This document shows positions 36,638 to 44,863 of a stretch of 50,393 bases of DNA, piece after piece. Position 1 is the stretch's first letter, and the number at the start of each line of letters is the position of its first letter. The DNA is taken from positions 1-50,393 of IMG/VR virus record IMGVR_UViG_3300008448_007039. One strand, written 5' to 3'. The position numbers and the translations under genes are program-made. Source of the DNA: a virus. The notes below the pieces were generated by a model. The model ran no database searches. It was not told where the DNA came from and saw only the letters and a program-made list of their open reading frames with translations.

Positions 36638-37909
36638 ATGGACACGATAACAGTAGAAAGTTTAGTTAAACATGGTAAACATTTTTGTGTTTTGCCATGG
36701 GTCCATTTTCATAGTTGGCCTGACGGAAGAGTTCTTCCTTGCTGTGTGGCAGATAGCAATATGCCGGTAGCCAGTCTTAAAGATAATGAGTCAATTATTA
36801 ATATGATGAACTCTGCCGATTATAAAAAGTTACGCAAAGCAATGATCAACGATGAACCAGTTGAAGCATGTAAGCGTTGTTATGACCTTGAACTTATGGG
36901 TACATGGACAATGCGTCAATCTCATAATAAGCGGAAAGGTCTTGAGTATGTAAAATATATTAGCGAAAATACTCTAGATGACGGGAGCCTTATTGATTTT
37001 GAAATGAAATACATGGATTTGCGCTTCAGTAGCATTTGTAATATGAAATGCCGAAGTTGTGGTCCAGGATGCTCAAGTCAATGGGCACAAGAATTTGTTG
37101 ATCGTGTGGGTATAGATAACTATGAAAAATACTTTCACACAAAAAAGATAGTGGTTAATGCATCAGAAGAAATGAGTTTTATGAACAAACTAAAACCCTA
37201 TCTGAATGATGTAACTGAAGTTTATTTTGCCGGTGGAGAAATTGTAATTACTCCTGAGCATTATGAATGTCTAGACTATTGGATTGAAAACGGAATAAAT
37301 GAGACAATCGAATTAACATATACAACTAACTTTAGTACCCTAAAAGGGTATAAAGATAAAGACTTGATTGAATATTGGAAAAAATTTCCTAAATTAAAAA
37401 TTTGGGCTAGTCTTGATGCTCATGGTAAAGTAGCAGAATGTATCAGAAAAGGCACCGATTGGGATCGTATTGTTAATAACATTAAATTGTTAAAAGAACA
37501 AGTTCCCCATGCTGAATTTCAAATCACTCCTACTATTAGCATATGGAATGTATTTACTTTTCCTGATTTTTTTGACTATATGGTTAAAGAAGGCTTTATT
37601 GATACTAAAAGTAGTCCGCGTTTCAATTTAGCAACTAATCCATGGTATGCTAACATTATGATACTGCCTGTCAGTATAAAACGCAGACTGGCAGAACTAT
37701 ATCGAGTATATCAAAATCGTTATAAAGATAACATAGAAATACATAATGGTTTTAAAATGATAATTTATAATCTAACAGTTGGTGATGAAAACAAAAACGG
37801 TATCAAAGAGTTCATTAAATTTAACGAAGAATTAGATGACTTTAGAAAAGAAAAATTAGAAGATATTATACCCGAACTTAAAGAGGTGTTTGATTGGGCA
37901 AGAAACTAA
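36638..37909 (+). CDS. Radical-SAM protein with N-terminal twitch-like domain (4 of 4; GGEI variant)
   Basis: 423 residues. N-terminal segment: FCVLPWVHFH (C17), PDGRVLPCC (C35, C36) and ACKRCYDLELMG (C78, C81). Core: SSICNMKCRSC (C134, C138, C141), with an extra Cys at 145. The SAM-contact motif reads YFAGGEI instead of GGEP. Later motifs (WASLDAHGKVAECIRKGTDW) parallel those of the two preceding proteins but with lower identity, so it is an older paralogue. GGAG lies 6 bases before the ATG. The last 16 bases overlap the next gene. The Pro-to-Ile change may alter SAM binding or be tolerated. Confidence 0.78.
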   Translation: MDTITVESLVKHGKHFCVLPWVHFHSWPDGRVLPCCVADSNMPVASLKDNESIINMMNSADYKKLRKAMINDEPVEACKRCYDLELMGTWTMRQSHNKRKGLEYVKYISENTLDDGSLIDFEMKYMDLRFSSICNMKCRSCGPGCSSQWAQEFVDRVGIDNYEKYFHTKKIVVNASEEMSFMNKLKPYLNDVTEVYFAGGEIVITPEHYECLDYWIENGINETIELTYTTNFSTLKGYKDKDLIEYWKKFPKLKIWASLDAHGKVAECIRKGTDWDRIVNNIKLLKEQVPHAEFQITPTISIWNVFTFPDFFDYMVKEGFIDTKSSPRFNLATNPWYANIMILPVSIKRRLAELYRVYQNRYKDNIEIHNGFKMIIYNLTVGDENKNGIKEFIKFNEELDDFRKEKLEDIIPELKEVFDWARN

Positions 37910-38874
37910 TTGCTATTGAAGCACCAGAGCGTTATGTTGCCATCACGTGGCAAGTAAATAACTTCTGCAATTTTAAATGTAGTTACTGCAACCCTGGCAA
38001 TTGGGGAGGCAGTAACCGCAATGAAGGTAACTTAGACAAATACTTAGAAAACTTGGGTATAATTGTAAATCGTTATCGTAGTGCAGGTTATAAGAATTTT
38101 AAGTTCTTTTTTAGCGGTGGCGAACCTACAGCATGGGAAAACTTTATTCCTATATGTGAGTGGATACATGAAACATTGCCTAAGTCTACACTAGCAGTCA
38201 ATACAAATCTAAGCCGCCCTACTGCATGGTGGGAAAAGAACTATCATTTGTTCGATGACATTGTTGCTAGTTTTCACATTGAATTTGCAGACAAAAAAAG
38301 ATATGAAGATAACTCAATACTACTTTGTGACAAAGTAAATTACCTTTCATCTAAAATACTCATGCATGAAGAAAGATTTTGGGAAGTGGTGGAATTCGCT
38401 GAACATTTAAAAACAATAATGCCAAATTATTTTATTGAATGGACTCCTTTATATGATGAACTAAGCCATATTACTGGACCATGGCAATATAAAGATCCTG
38501 CTAAAACAGAATTTTTTAAAACACACAATATTGAAATGAAATTCACACTACCTAAACCGAATAAAAGAACTGAAAATACTGTTAGTTACAACAAATATTC
38601 TGATAATTCTACTCAGTTTTGTAATGCGAATGAATTAATTGTTAATGGAGAAAACTTTTTTAATGGCTGGAATTGTGATGTAGGTGACTGTGTTTTTATT
38701 AACCCAGTAGGTGATGTTAGTTTGGCTAGTTGTGGATTGGGGGGTTATGTAGGACATATTTTAGATGATATATCTAGAGTAATGCCTAAACAAATTGTAT
38801 GTAGCAAAGATATGTGTATGTGTGGAACTGATATCAACATACCTAAATTTTATAACACAAAGGCAATGAAATAA
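37894..38874 (+). CDS. Radical-SAM protein with C-terminal Cys-rich (SPASM/twitch-like) domain
   Basis: 326 residues. Here the core comes first: NNFCNFKCSYCNPG (C25, C29, C32) and FFFSGGEPTAW (GGEP at 75-78). The C-terminal part has FCNANELIVN (C243), GWNCDVGDC (C261, C266), PVGDVSLASCG (C280) and IVCSKDMCMCG (C303, C308, C310), enough ligands for one or more auxiliary iron-sulfur clusters in the conventional order. Its arrangement is thus the reverse of the four proteins before it. The start is TTG 37894, with AAGAGG (37881-37886) 7 bases upstream and a 16-base overlap with the previous gene. Confidence 0.78.
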   Translation: MGKKLIAIEAPERYVAITWQVNNFCNFKCSYCNPGNWGGSNRNEGNLDKYLENLGIIVNRYRSAGYKNFKFFFSGGEPTAWENFIPICEWIHETLPKSTLAVNTNLSRPTAWWEKNYHLFDDIVASFHIEFADKKRYEDNSILLCDKVNYLSSKILMHEERFWEVVEFAEHLKTIMPNYFIEWTPLYDELSHITGPWQYKDPAKTEFFKTHNIEMKFTLPKPNKRTENTVSYNKYSDNSTQFCNANELIVNGENFFNGWNCDVGDCVFINPVGDVSLASCGLGGYVGHILDDISRVMPKQIVCSKDMCMCGTDINIPKFYNTKAMK

Positions 38875-38875
38875 G

Positions 38876-40195
38876 ATGAGTACCAATTATAGTCCTATAA
38901 AAATAGTGTATAATTGGATAGGTCCTAAAGGACCTATCCCTAATACAGAAATTCCTAATTTATTAAATTTGGGCAGTACTATGGATGATGTAACTGTTTT
39001 TGGCAACAAATTTTGGGCAGACAATATATGGAGTGGTATATTTTGTAATCAATCAGGATACGACCTTAGTCCGGCTACTTATTTAGACCAAAATACCGCA
39101 TTTGTGTACCCCTTCACATTAACATGGAGAATACCTTTTCTTACCTATTTTTATAATGATTGCGGTTTATTAGAATACGGATATACTTCTAACCAGATAA
39201 AACATTTAGTAAGATTACATAAAGGATATTTCTTATTGGATGCATCGGCCGAAGCATGGGTCGAGAACTTTCACCTAACTGCTATGCACTCTTATTTTGA
39301 TTTCCATCATATTCCTTTATCAAAAATAATTTATTTGACTGGGTGTATGAATGCAAACTCGCTCTACAATGAATGGCTCAACACTAAAGGTATAGTAGAC
39401 CCCAGACAAAAAATGAATATTATTTCATTTCCCATATCACAAGATTCAATCGCTACCTATTTTGACGCTTATAAACCACAAGTTCCTGAATATAATGTAG
39501 ACAAAGTACCTGAAAAGTTGTTTTTAAGTTGGAATAGACGATTTAGGTATCATAGAATTTCGATAGCCTTAGGATTGCATAAATTGAATTTATTGGATAA
39601 GTCTTATGTGAGTATGGGAATCACAGATCCTGAAAACATTAATGTTACTATAGAAAGCAAATATAATAGTTATTATACTAATGATATAGGTATTTCTTTA
39701 GATGATATACATGCTTTTAAAAATAAATTACCGTTGGTCCTTGATGGAGAAACGGATACTACTAAAATGTGTCAAGATTTCTTGGATTTAAATAGACCAT
39801 ACTATCAAAATAGTTTAGTCAGCATTGTAACTGAGACAAATTATGATGCAAGAGAAGTTACTTTAACTGAAAAATCATTTAAACCTAGCAAAGAAAAGCA
39901 TCCGTTTATAGTTGTAGGCGCGCCTAAAACTTTACAAGCATTTAGGGATATGGGATTTAAAACATTTAATGAGTTTTGGGATGAAAATTACGATAATATG
40001 ACAGACCCAAAACAAAGAATGAATGCTATATTTGATGTATTCAAATATATAGGATCTTGGAATAAAGAACAGATTGTGGACTTTAGAAAAAAAGTAAAAC
40101 CTATTTTAGATCATAATTATGAAATTCTGAAAAAAAGACAATCTATTGTAGTTGCAGATAAAATAAGACAACTGATAATTGATAAAGGCCACTAA
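38876..40195 (+). CDS. Putative glycosyltransferase-like protein (439 aa)
   Basis: 439 residues. The first half is variable; the second half has KLFLSWNRRFRYHRISIALG and then SLVSIVTETNYDAREVTLTE directly followed by KSFKPSKEKHPFIVVGAPKT and FRDMGFKTF-EFWDENYD. That last succession (V-T-E, then E-K-(S/I)-F-KP, then HPF-(I/V)-V-G, then LGF-x-T-F) is a hallmark of GT-B-type exostosin/fucosyltransferase-like C-terminal donor-binding halves, so a nucleotide-sugar-dependent transferase is plausible. No signal peptide. Its stop overlaps the ATG of the epimerase gene (TAATG), which fits a shared sugar pathway. Confidence 0.55.
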   Translation: MSTNYSPIKIVYNWIGPKGPIPNTEIPNLLNLGSTMDDVTVFGNKFWADNIWSGIFCNQSGYDLSPATYLDQNTAFVYPFTLTWRIPFLTYFYNDCGLLEYGYTSNQIKHLVRLHKGYFLLDASAEAWVENFHLTAMHSYFDFHHIPLSKIIYLTGCMNANSLYNEWLNTKGIVDPRQKMNIISFPISQDSIATYFDAYKPQVPEYNVDKVPEKLFLSWNRRFRYHRISIALGLHKLNLLDKSYVSMGITDPENINVTIESKYNSYYTNDIGISLDDIHAFKNKLPLVLDGETDTTKMCQDFLDLNRPYYQNSLVSIVTETNYDAREVTLTEKSFKPSKEKHPFIVVGAPKTLQAFRDMGFKTFNEFWDENYDNMTDPKQRMNAIFDVFKYIGSWNKEQIVDFRKKVKPILDHNYEILKKRQSIVVADKIRQLIIDKGH

Positions 40196-41172
40196 TGAAA
40201 AAAATTCTTGTATGCGGGGGAGGTGGGTTCATAGGAACTCACTTGATAGAAAAATTAAAAGATCAAGGTAATTATGTTATTGCTGCGGACTTGCATCTTC
40301 CTTTATATAGTCAAACTGTAGCAGATGAATTTTATTTAATGGATCTCCGCTCACAAGAGAATGTAAAAAATTTGATTACATCAAATATTGATGAAATTTA
40401 TCAATTGGCAGCCGATATGGGTGGTGCCGGATACATCTTCACTGGTGATCATGATGCCGATATCATGCACAATAGTTGTCAGATAAATTTAAATATATTA
40501 GACACTATGGTAAAAAATAAAGTAAAAAAAGTATTTTATTCTAGCAGTGCGTGTATGTATCCGGCATACAATCAAGAAGATCCTACTAATCCCCTGTGTA
40601 GAGAAACTAGCGCATATCCGGCTGAGCCAGATAGCGAATATGGTTGGGAAAAATTATTTAGCGAACGACTATATTTAACATATGCAAAAAACTATAATTT
40701 AGATGTACGCATTGCACGTTTTCATAATATATTTGGTCCTAGAGGTAGTTGGAATAACGGAAAAGAAAAAGCCCCGGCTGCATTGTGTCGTAAAGTAGCG
40801 ATGTCTAAAGATAATGATACTATTGAAGTTTGGGGACCAGGGATACAAACACGTTCATTTTTATTTATTGAAGAGTGTCTTGAAGGTATACAAAGAATAA
40901 TGAATAGTAATTATACTCTTCCATTGAATTTAGGAAGTACAAAAATGATTAGTATAAATGATTTAGTTTATACAATCGCAAGATTGGCCAATAAAACAGT
41001 ACAAATAAAAAATATATCAGGTCCTGTAGGAGTAATGGGTCGTAATAGCGATAATGCTTTAATAAGACAAATGATTGATTGGGTACCTGATGAAGATTTA
41101 GAATTAGGTTTGATTAAAACGTATAATTGGATACAAGATCAAATAAAATCAAACAAACAGGATATTAAATGA
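40195..41172 (+). CDS. gme: NAD-dependent epimerase, GDP-mannose 3,5-epimerase-like
   Basis: 325 residues, an extended short-chain dehydrogenase/reductase. The N-terminus ILVCGGGGFIGTH is the NAD-binding glycine motif. The catalytic pair lies in SSSACMYPAY and EYGWEKLFSERLY (Y-x3-K). ADMGGAGYIFTGDHDADIM, ARFHNIFGPRGSW, EKAPAALCRK, TRSFLFIEECLEG and MGRNSDNALI follow the signature order of GDP-mannose 3,5-epimerase, which converts GDP-D-mannose to GDP-L-galactose or GDP-L-gulose. The protein is full-length compared with the family. AAAGG lies 6 bases before the ATG. It sits between a transferase-like gene and an SGNH-like gene, so it probably supplies an activated hexose for glycan building; a related hexose epimerisation is the main alternative. 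Confidence 0.85.
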   Translation: MKKILVCGGGGFIGTHLIEKLKDQGNYVIAADLHLPLYSQTVADEFYLMDLRSQENVKNLITSNIDEIYQLAADMGGAGYIFTGDHDADIMHNSCQINLNILDTMVKNKVKKVFYSSSACMYPAYNQEDPTNPLCRETSAYPAEPDSEYGWEKLFSERLYLTYAKNYNLDVRIARFHNIFGPRGSWNNGKEKAPAALCRKVAMSKDNDTIEVWGPGIQTRSFLFIEECLEGIQRIMNSNYTLPLNLGSTKMISINDLVYTIARLANKTVQIKNISGPVGVMGRNSDNALIRQMIDWVPDEDLELGLIKTYNWIQDQIKSNKQDIK

Positions 41173-42038
41173 AAAAACATATAGTAGGCATTGGTTGTAG
41201 TTGGACCCAAGGTGAAGGCGGATATCCTGATAAAGTATGGAAAGAGCACGGTGGTAGAGTTCAAGTGAGAATGCGTAGCGATCATTATCTGCGAAAAATA
41301 GAACATGAAAACAGTTGGGTAAACGTATTATGTCGTGATTATTTTCCTGAGTATGAATCGGTAAATTTAGGAGTCCGTGGTATAGGTAATAAAGCAGCAG
41401 TAGAACAACTATATTTCTGTGATACTATAGATTGGAATAATAGCACCGGCATAATTGTATTAATGCTTAGTGGATTTGAACGGTTTGATGTGCTTCAACA
41501 AAATCCGTATAGTTGGGACGGGGAAGATGATTTTTATTCAACTAATAAATATAGACACTATAAGTGGAGAACCGCGTGGCCCTTCACTTCAGCGGATGGT
41601 GACAAATTTTGGGAATGCTATAGCAAAGAATTATGGTCTGAACAATTTGTAGCAGGTAATCAGATGCTTGCATTACTAGAATTACAAACATTTGCCAAAG
41701 CACATGGATATAAAGTTGTAGTAGCAAATGCTTTTAATCAACGCAATGAAGGTATAGTGCAATATTTATATGATAATGCAGGATATTTGGCTGATAAATT
41801 TAATTGGGACTGTTATGTGCATAACACAACTCCTTATACTGCATTTGTGCAAAAATTAATAGAAATGGATGGATTAATCCCTCCCAATCATTGGGGAGGT
41901 TTTCATTCTTATTATCATAAACTTGACTGGCCCGCTAAATATTTGACAAACTGCGAAGGTGCCCATCCTACACTTGAGGGATATAAAGTAATAGGTGGGG
42001 AACTTGCAGACTTTATCAAATTACGCGGTTATGCCTAA
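41169..42038 (+). CDS. SGNH/GDSL hydrolase-like protein (1 of 3)
   Basis: 289 residues. SGNH blocks in order: block I GIGCSWTQGEGG with the candidate nucleophile Ser in GCSWT; block II NLGVRGIGNKAAVEQL (Gly); a middle strand GIIVLMLSGFERFD where block III Asn would be; and block V near the C-terminus, CEGAHPTLEGYKVIG, with His in AHPT. Such folds act as carbohydrate esterases or O-acyltransferases, but phage members have no proven substrate, and the missing clear Asn leaves catalysis open. It overlaps the epimerase stop (ATGA), with CAGGA 6 bases upstream, and overlaps the next gene by 8 bases. Confidence 0.68.
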   Translation: MKKHIVGIGCSWTQGEGGYPDKVWKEHGGRVQVRMRSDHYLRKIEHENSWVNVLCRDYFPEYESVNLGVRGIGNKAAVEQLYFCDTIDWNNSTGIIVLMLSGFERFDVLQQNPYSWDGEDDFYSTNKYRHYKWRTAWPFTSADGDKFWECYSKELWSEQFVAGNQMLALLELQTFAKAHGYKVVVANAFNQRNEGIVQYLYDNAGYLADKFNWDCYVHNTTPYTAFVQKLIEMDGLIPPNHWGGFHSYYHKLDWPAKYLTNCEGAHPTLEGYKVIGGELADFIKLRGYA

Positions 42039-43953
42039 AAAGAAAATAAGTTTCGTTAGTCCAAACTTTCAACAAGGTCCAAAAGAATTTAACGCATATT
42101 ATTTGCCCTATTCTTGCGGTATACTGTGGAGTTATGCTGCACAATTTCCTGAGATATATGATAACTATGAACTAGGTGAGTTCATTTGGCGCAGAGACAC
42201 CATTGAAGAAGCAATAGAAACATTGAAAGATAGTGATATTGTTGGTTTCAGTGTGTACATTTGGAATAGAAGTTACAGCAACGTATTGGCTAGAGAATTA
42301 AAGAAAGCAAATCCCGATATCTTTATTATATGGGGTGGACCTGAGCCACCTATTGAAAATCCTCATTTCTTTGACAAATTACCTTTTGTTGACATCTGTG
42401 TTAAACTTGAGGGTGAAAAGAGTTTCAAATCAATTCTATACCACTATGTCACTGATAAAGACTACACTAATATTCCTGGATTGTTAATCAATGATAATGG
42501 GAAACTAATAGATACCGGCGACAGTCTGCGTATCGATGATTTAGATACAATACCGAGCCCATATCTAACAGATGTATTCAAGCCATTAATGGAAAAGTTT
42601 CCAAAGATTCGTTGGAATGCAACATTAGAAAGTAATCGCGGATGCCCCTACGCTTGCACATTCTGCGATTGGGGAAGTCTCACATATAACAAAGTTAAGA
42701 AGTTTGGTATTGAAAGAGTGTATGACGAATTTGAATGGGTAGGTAGAAACAAGTGTGACTTTGTTAGTTTAACTGATGCAAACTTTGGCATCTTTCCTGA
42801 GCGTGATAGCATGATTGCTGATAAACTAATCGAAGTTCAAAAGAAATATAACAATCCAAAAGCATATACAATCAGTTGGGCAAAGAATCAAAAACGTGAA
42901 GTCGTAGAAATTGTTCGTAAGTTAATTTATGAAGGCGGTAGTAAATTAGGTCTTAACCTGTCAGTGCAGACAATGGATGAAAACGTATTGGATATCATCA
43001 AACGCAAAAACCTAGATACTAATAAAATCGAAGAAGTATTTGAACTCTGTGAACAATACAATATTCCATTATATACGGAATTAATCTTAGGGCTACCCGG
43101 GGAAACATTAGACAGTTGGAAAAATAATTTTTATAAATTATTTGAAGCAGGTAATCACACCGGCATCACTATCTATCAAGCACAGTTGCTTGAAAATGCT
43201 GAAATGAATTTGTCTCAGCGCAAGATGTATAGGCTAGAAGGACGTATAGTTTATGATTATCTAGTTGGGACATACAATGAACATGAACTAAAAGAAGGAA
43301 TTGAAGTTGTAATATCAACTAGAGATTTACCAAACGATAAAATGATTGAGGCACAGATATTCAGTTGGTTCATGAATACATTTCATATTAATGGAATTAC
43401 TAATTATATTAGCCGTGTTTTATATAAAAAAGGCATATCATATCAAGAGTTTTATAATAGGTTATTAGAGTTTATTAAAAAAGATGAATGGTTAAACAGT
43501 GAAATACATCGTATAAAAGAACATTATAGTAATTGGGCTAAACACGGAAGAATAGATCATGTACCTATTCAAGGTATGGAAATTCATGGTTGGAATCTAA
43601 TACATAGTACAATTATTAATTTACATAGCGAAGATAAACATGAACATATTTTTAATGTAATTAAAAAATTTTTAAAAGAATTTAATATAGAAGAATCATT
43701 ATTAAAAGATTTAATGATATTTCAACAATGTTTTTTAATAAATTATAGTAAAGCAAAATCGTATCCCTTTAAACTAAAGTTAAATCATGATATATTAGGT
43801 TATTTACAAGAAGGTAGAGATTTAAATAAAGTTTGTGAATATGAATTTGATTTTCCTGAAAATAAAGAAATGAGTTTACAGCAATTTTGTGAGCAAATAT
43901 TCTTTGCTCGTAGAAGAAACTTTGGTAAATCATGGATTACTAGGGTAGAGTAG
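42031..43953 (+). CDS. B12-binding-type radical-SAM protein (1 of 2)
   Basis: 640 residues. The N-terminal part (about 1-165) looks like a Rossmann-type cobalamin-binding domain (DIVGFSVYIWNRSYSNVLA, then IIWGGPEPP, then VKLEGEKSF), although the DxHxxG base-off motif is absent. The core has SNRGCPYACTFCDWGS (C205, C209, C212), then VSLTDANFGI, then LGLNLSVQTMDENVL and ELILGLPGET, the usual class B methyltransferase/oxidoreductase order. The last 200 residues are unassigned. The start ATGCCTAA lies inside the previous stop region; an in-frame ATG at 41995 would overlap more and add no domain. GC changes from about 43% (42601-42700) to about 15% (43621-43740) within this gene. Confidence 0.8.
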   Translation: MPKKKISFVSPNFQQGPKEFNAYYLPYSCGILWSYAAQFPEIYDNYELGEFIWRRDTIEEAIETLKDSDIVGFSVYIWNRSYSNVLARELKKANPDIFIIWGGPEPPIENPHFFDKLPFVDICVKLEGEKSFKSILYHYVTDKDYTNIPGLLINDNGKLIDTGDSLRIDDLDTIPSPYLTDVFKPLMEKFPKIRWNATLESNRGCPYACTFCDWGSLTYNKVKKFGIERVYDEFEWVGRNKCDFVSLTDANFGIFPERDSMIADKLIEVQKKYNNPKAYTISWAKNQKREVVEIVRKLIYEGGSKLGLNLSVQTMDENVLDIIKRKNLDTNKIEEVFELCEQYNIPLYTELILGLPGETLDSWKNNFYKLFEAGNHTGITIYQAQLLENAEMNLSQRKMYRLEGRIVYDYLVGTYNEHELKEGIEVVISTRDLPNDKMIEAQIFSWFMNTFHINGITNYISRVLYKKGISYQEFYNRLLEFIKKDEWLNSEIHRIKEHYSNWAKHGRIDHVPIQGMEIHGWNLIHSTIINLHSEDKHEHIFNVIKKFLKEFNIEESLLKDLMIFQQCFLINYSKAKSYPFKLKLNHDILGYLQEGRDLNKVCEYEFDFPENKEMSLQQFCEQIFFARRRNFGKSWITRVE

Positions 43954-43988
43954 CATGATGAAAAAATATTACTAATTATTTTATCATG
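43954..43988 (+). promoter_or_regulatory. Hairpin that pairs the start codon of the next gene
   Basis: CATGATGAAA (43954-43963) pairs with TTTTATCATG (43979-43988): ten pairs with one G-T, then three more after a mismatch. The right arm ends in the ATG (43986-43988) of the next gene, and no ribosome-binding site is visible. It could hold the start codon closed until the upstream gene is translated. The stem is AT-rich, so it may be weak. Confidence 0.4.
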
Positions 43989-44768
43989 AACCTAGACTGG
44001 AAAAAATATAAAAGATTTTTTACATTTGGTTGTAGTTTTACTTGTTATGTGTGGCCTACGTGGGCTGACATAATTCATCAAGAGATGCTTGATAGTGAAT
44101 TTTATAATTTTGGCAGATCTGGCAGCGGAAATACATTAATTTCATATAGAATAGCAGAAGCCAATAATCGATACCAGTTTACTGATACTGATTTAATTAT
44201 GGTTATGTTCACTACCTTTTGCCGAGAAGATAGATGGGTAAGTGACCAAGGATGGCTGACAGGAGGTAACATATTTAGCAACCAAATCTATCCAAAATCT
44301 TGGGTAAAAGAGTTTGCAGATGAAAAAGGTTATCTTATAAGAGATGCAGCAGTACTAGATTTGACTATAAAATATCTTAATAATTTATCGTCAACAAGTA
44401 TATCGATGATGGCCTCCCCTTTTGTTACTAATTCAGAAATATGTGATATTACTAGTGAAAAACCAAATGACATTATTTCTGTGTATAAAAATATGTTTAC
44501 TCAAATAAAACCTTCATTTTATGAGATAGAATTGAATGGAAATTGGACAGATTTACGAAGAGATTATATAATTGTCGACGGACATCCTGCACCAATTAGA
44601 TATTATAATTATTTAGAAAAATTAGGATTCAACTTATCTCCTAAGACAAAAGAATATGCTATTGAAATGACCGATATATTAAAAACAATTAAAATAAAGG
44701 AAAATGTACCTTTATATTTTCCTGAACAAGATGTCAATGTAACAAATTCACGCACTAAGTTATTTTGA
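43986..44768 (+). CDS. SGNH/GDSL hydrolase-like protein (2 of 3)
   Basis: 260 residues. Block I is FTFGCSFTCYVWPTWADII, with the candidate Ser in GCSFT. Block II is FYNFGRSGSGNTLISYRI. The strand LIMVMFTTFCREDR takes the place of block III without its Asn. VDGHPAPIRYYNYLEKLG supplies D-x-H-P near the C-terminus. The 'GCSFT' opening and the aromatic-rich body group it with the other two SGNH-like proteins in this cluster and with phage proteins of unknown role. The last 30 residues look disordered. It follows a B12-type radical-SAM gene, as the third SGNH-like gene also does. It has no evident ribosome-binding site. Confidence 0.66.
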   Translation: MNLDWKKYKRFFTFGCSFTCYVWPTWADIIHQEMLDSEFYNFGRSGSGNTLISYRIAEANNRYQFTDTDLIMVMFTTFCREDRWVSDQGWLTGGNIFSNQIYPKSWVKEFADEKGYLIRDAAVLDLTIKYLNNLSSTSISMMASPFVTNSEICDITSEKPNDIISVYKNMFTQIKPSFYEIELNGNWTDLRRDYIIVDGHPAPIRYYNYLEKLGFNLSPKTKEYAIEMTDILKTIKIKENVPLYFPEQDVNVTNSRTKLF

Positions 44769-44863
44769 ATAATTAAATCATATTAGTCAAGATTTTTACG
44801 TACCAGCACAGAAAAACATATCATACCGTTGCTGTAAGTAAATAGTATTAACAGGAGTTTATA
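44769..44863 (+). other. 95-base intergenic gap in the modification cluster
   Basis: This is the longest non-coding gap outside the 267-base coding-like stretch after 11237. It ends in the AGGAG ribosome-binding site of the downstream TTG gene. I see no convincing terminator hairpin, sigma-70 box pair or late octamer in it. A promoter is likely only because the next gene is well spaced and has a strong ribosome-binding site. Confidence 0.4.

Noticed and set aside
40195-41172. Contaminating plant-like GDP-mannose epimerase sequence
   Set aside because: The gene overlaps or abuts phage genes on both sides and shares their ribosome-binding-site spacing and AT-rich codon use, so it belongs to this genome.
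41470-41652. A 60-codon + strand frame inside the first SGNH-like gene
   Set aside because: It is out of frame with a gene whose motifs span this stretch, and it has no ribosome-binding site.
41995-42030. Earlier ATG (41995) for the first B12-type radical-SAM gene
   Set aside because: It adds 12 residues translated from the 3' end of the SGNH-like gene. The ATG at 42031 begins with MPKKKISFVSPNF, a normal first strand of the domain, and gives a short 8-base overlap.
44769-44863. tRNA or small RNA in the 95-base gap
   Set aside because: No cloverleaf arms, no T-loop motif and no strong hairpin could be drawn; the length fits a leader with a ribosome-binding site.
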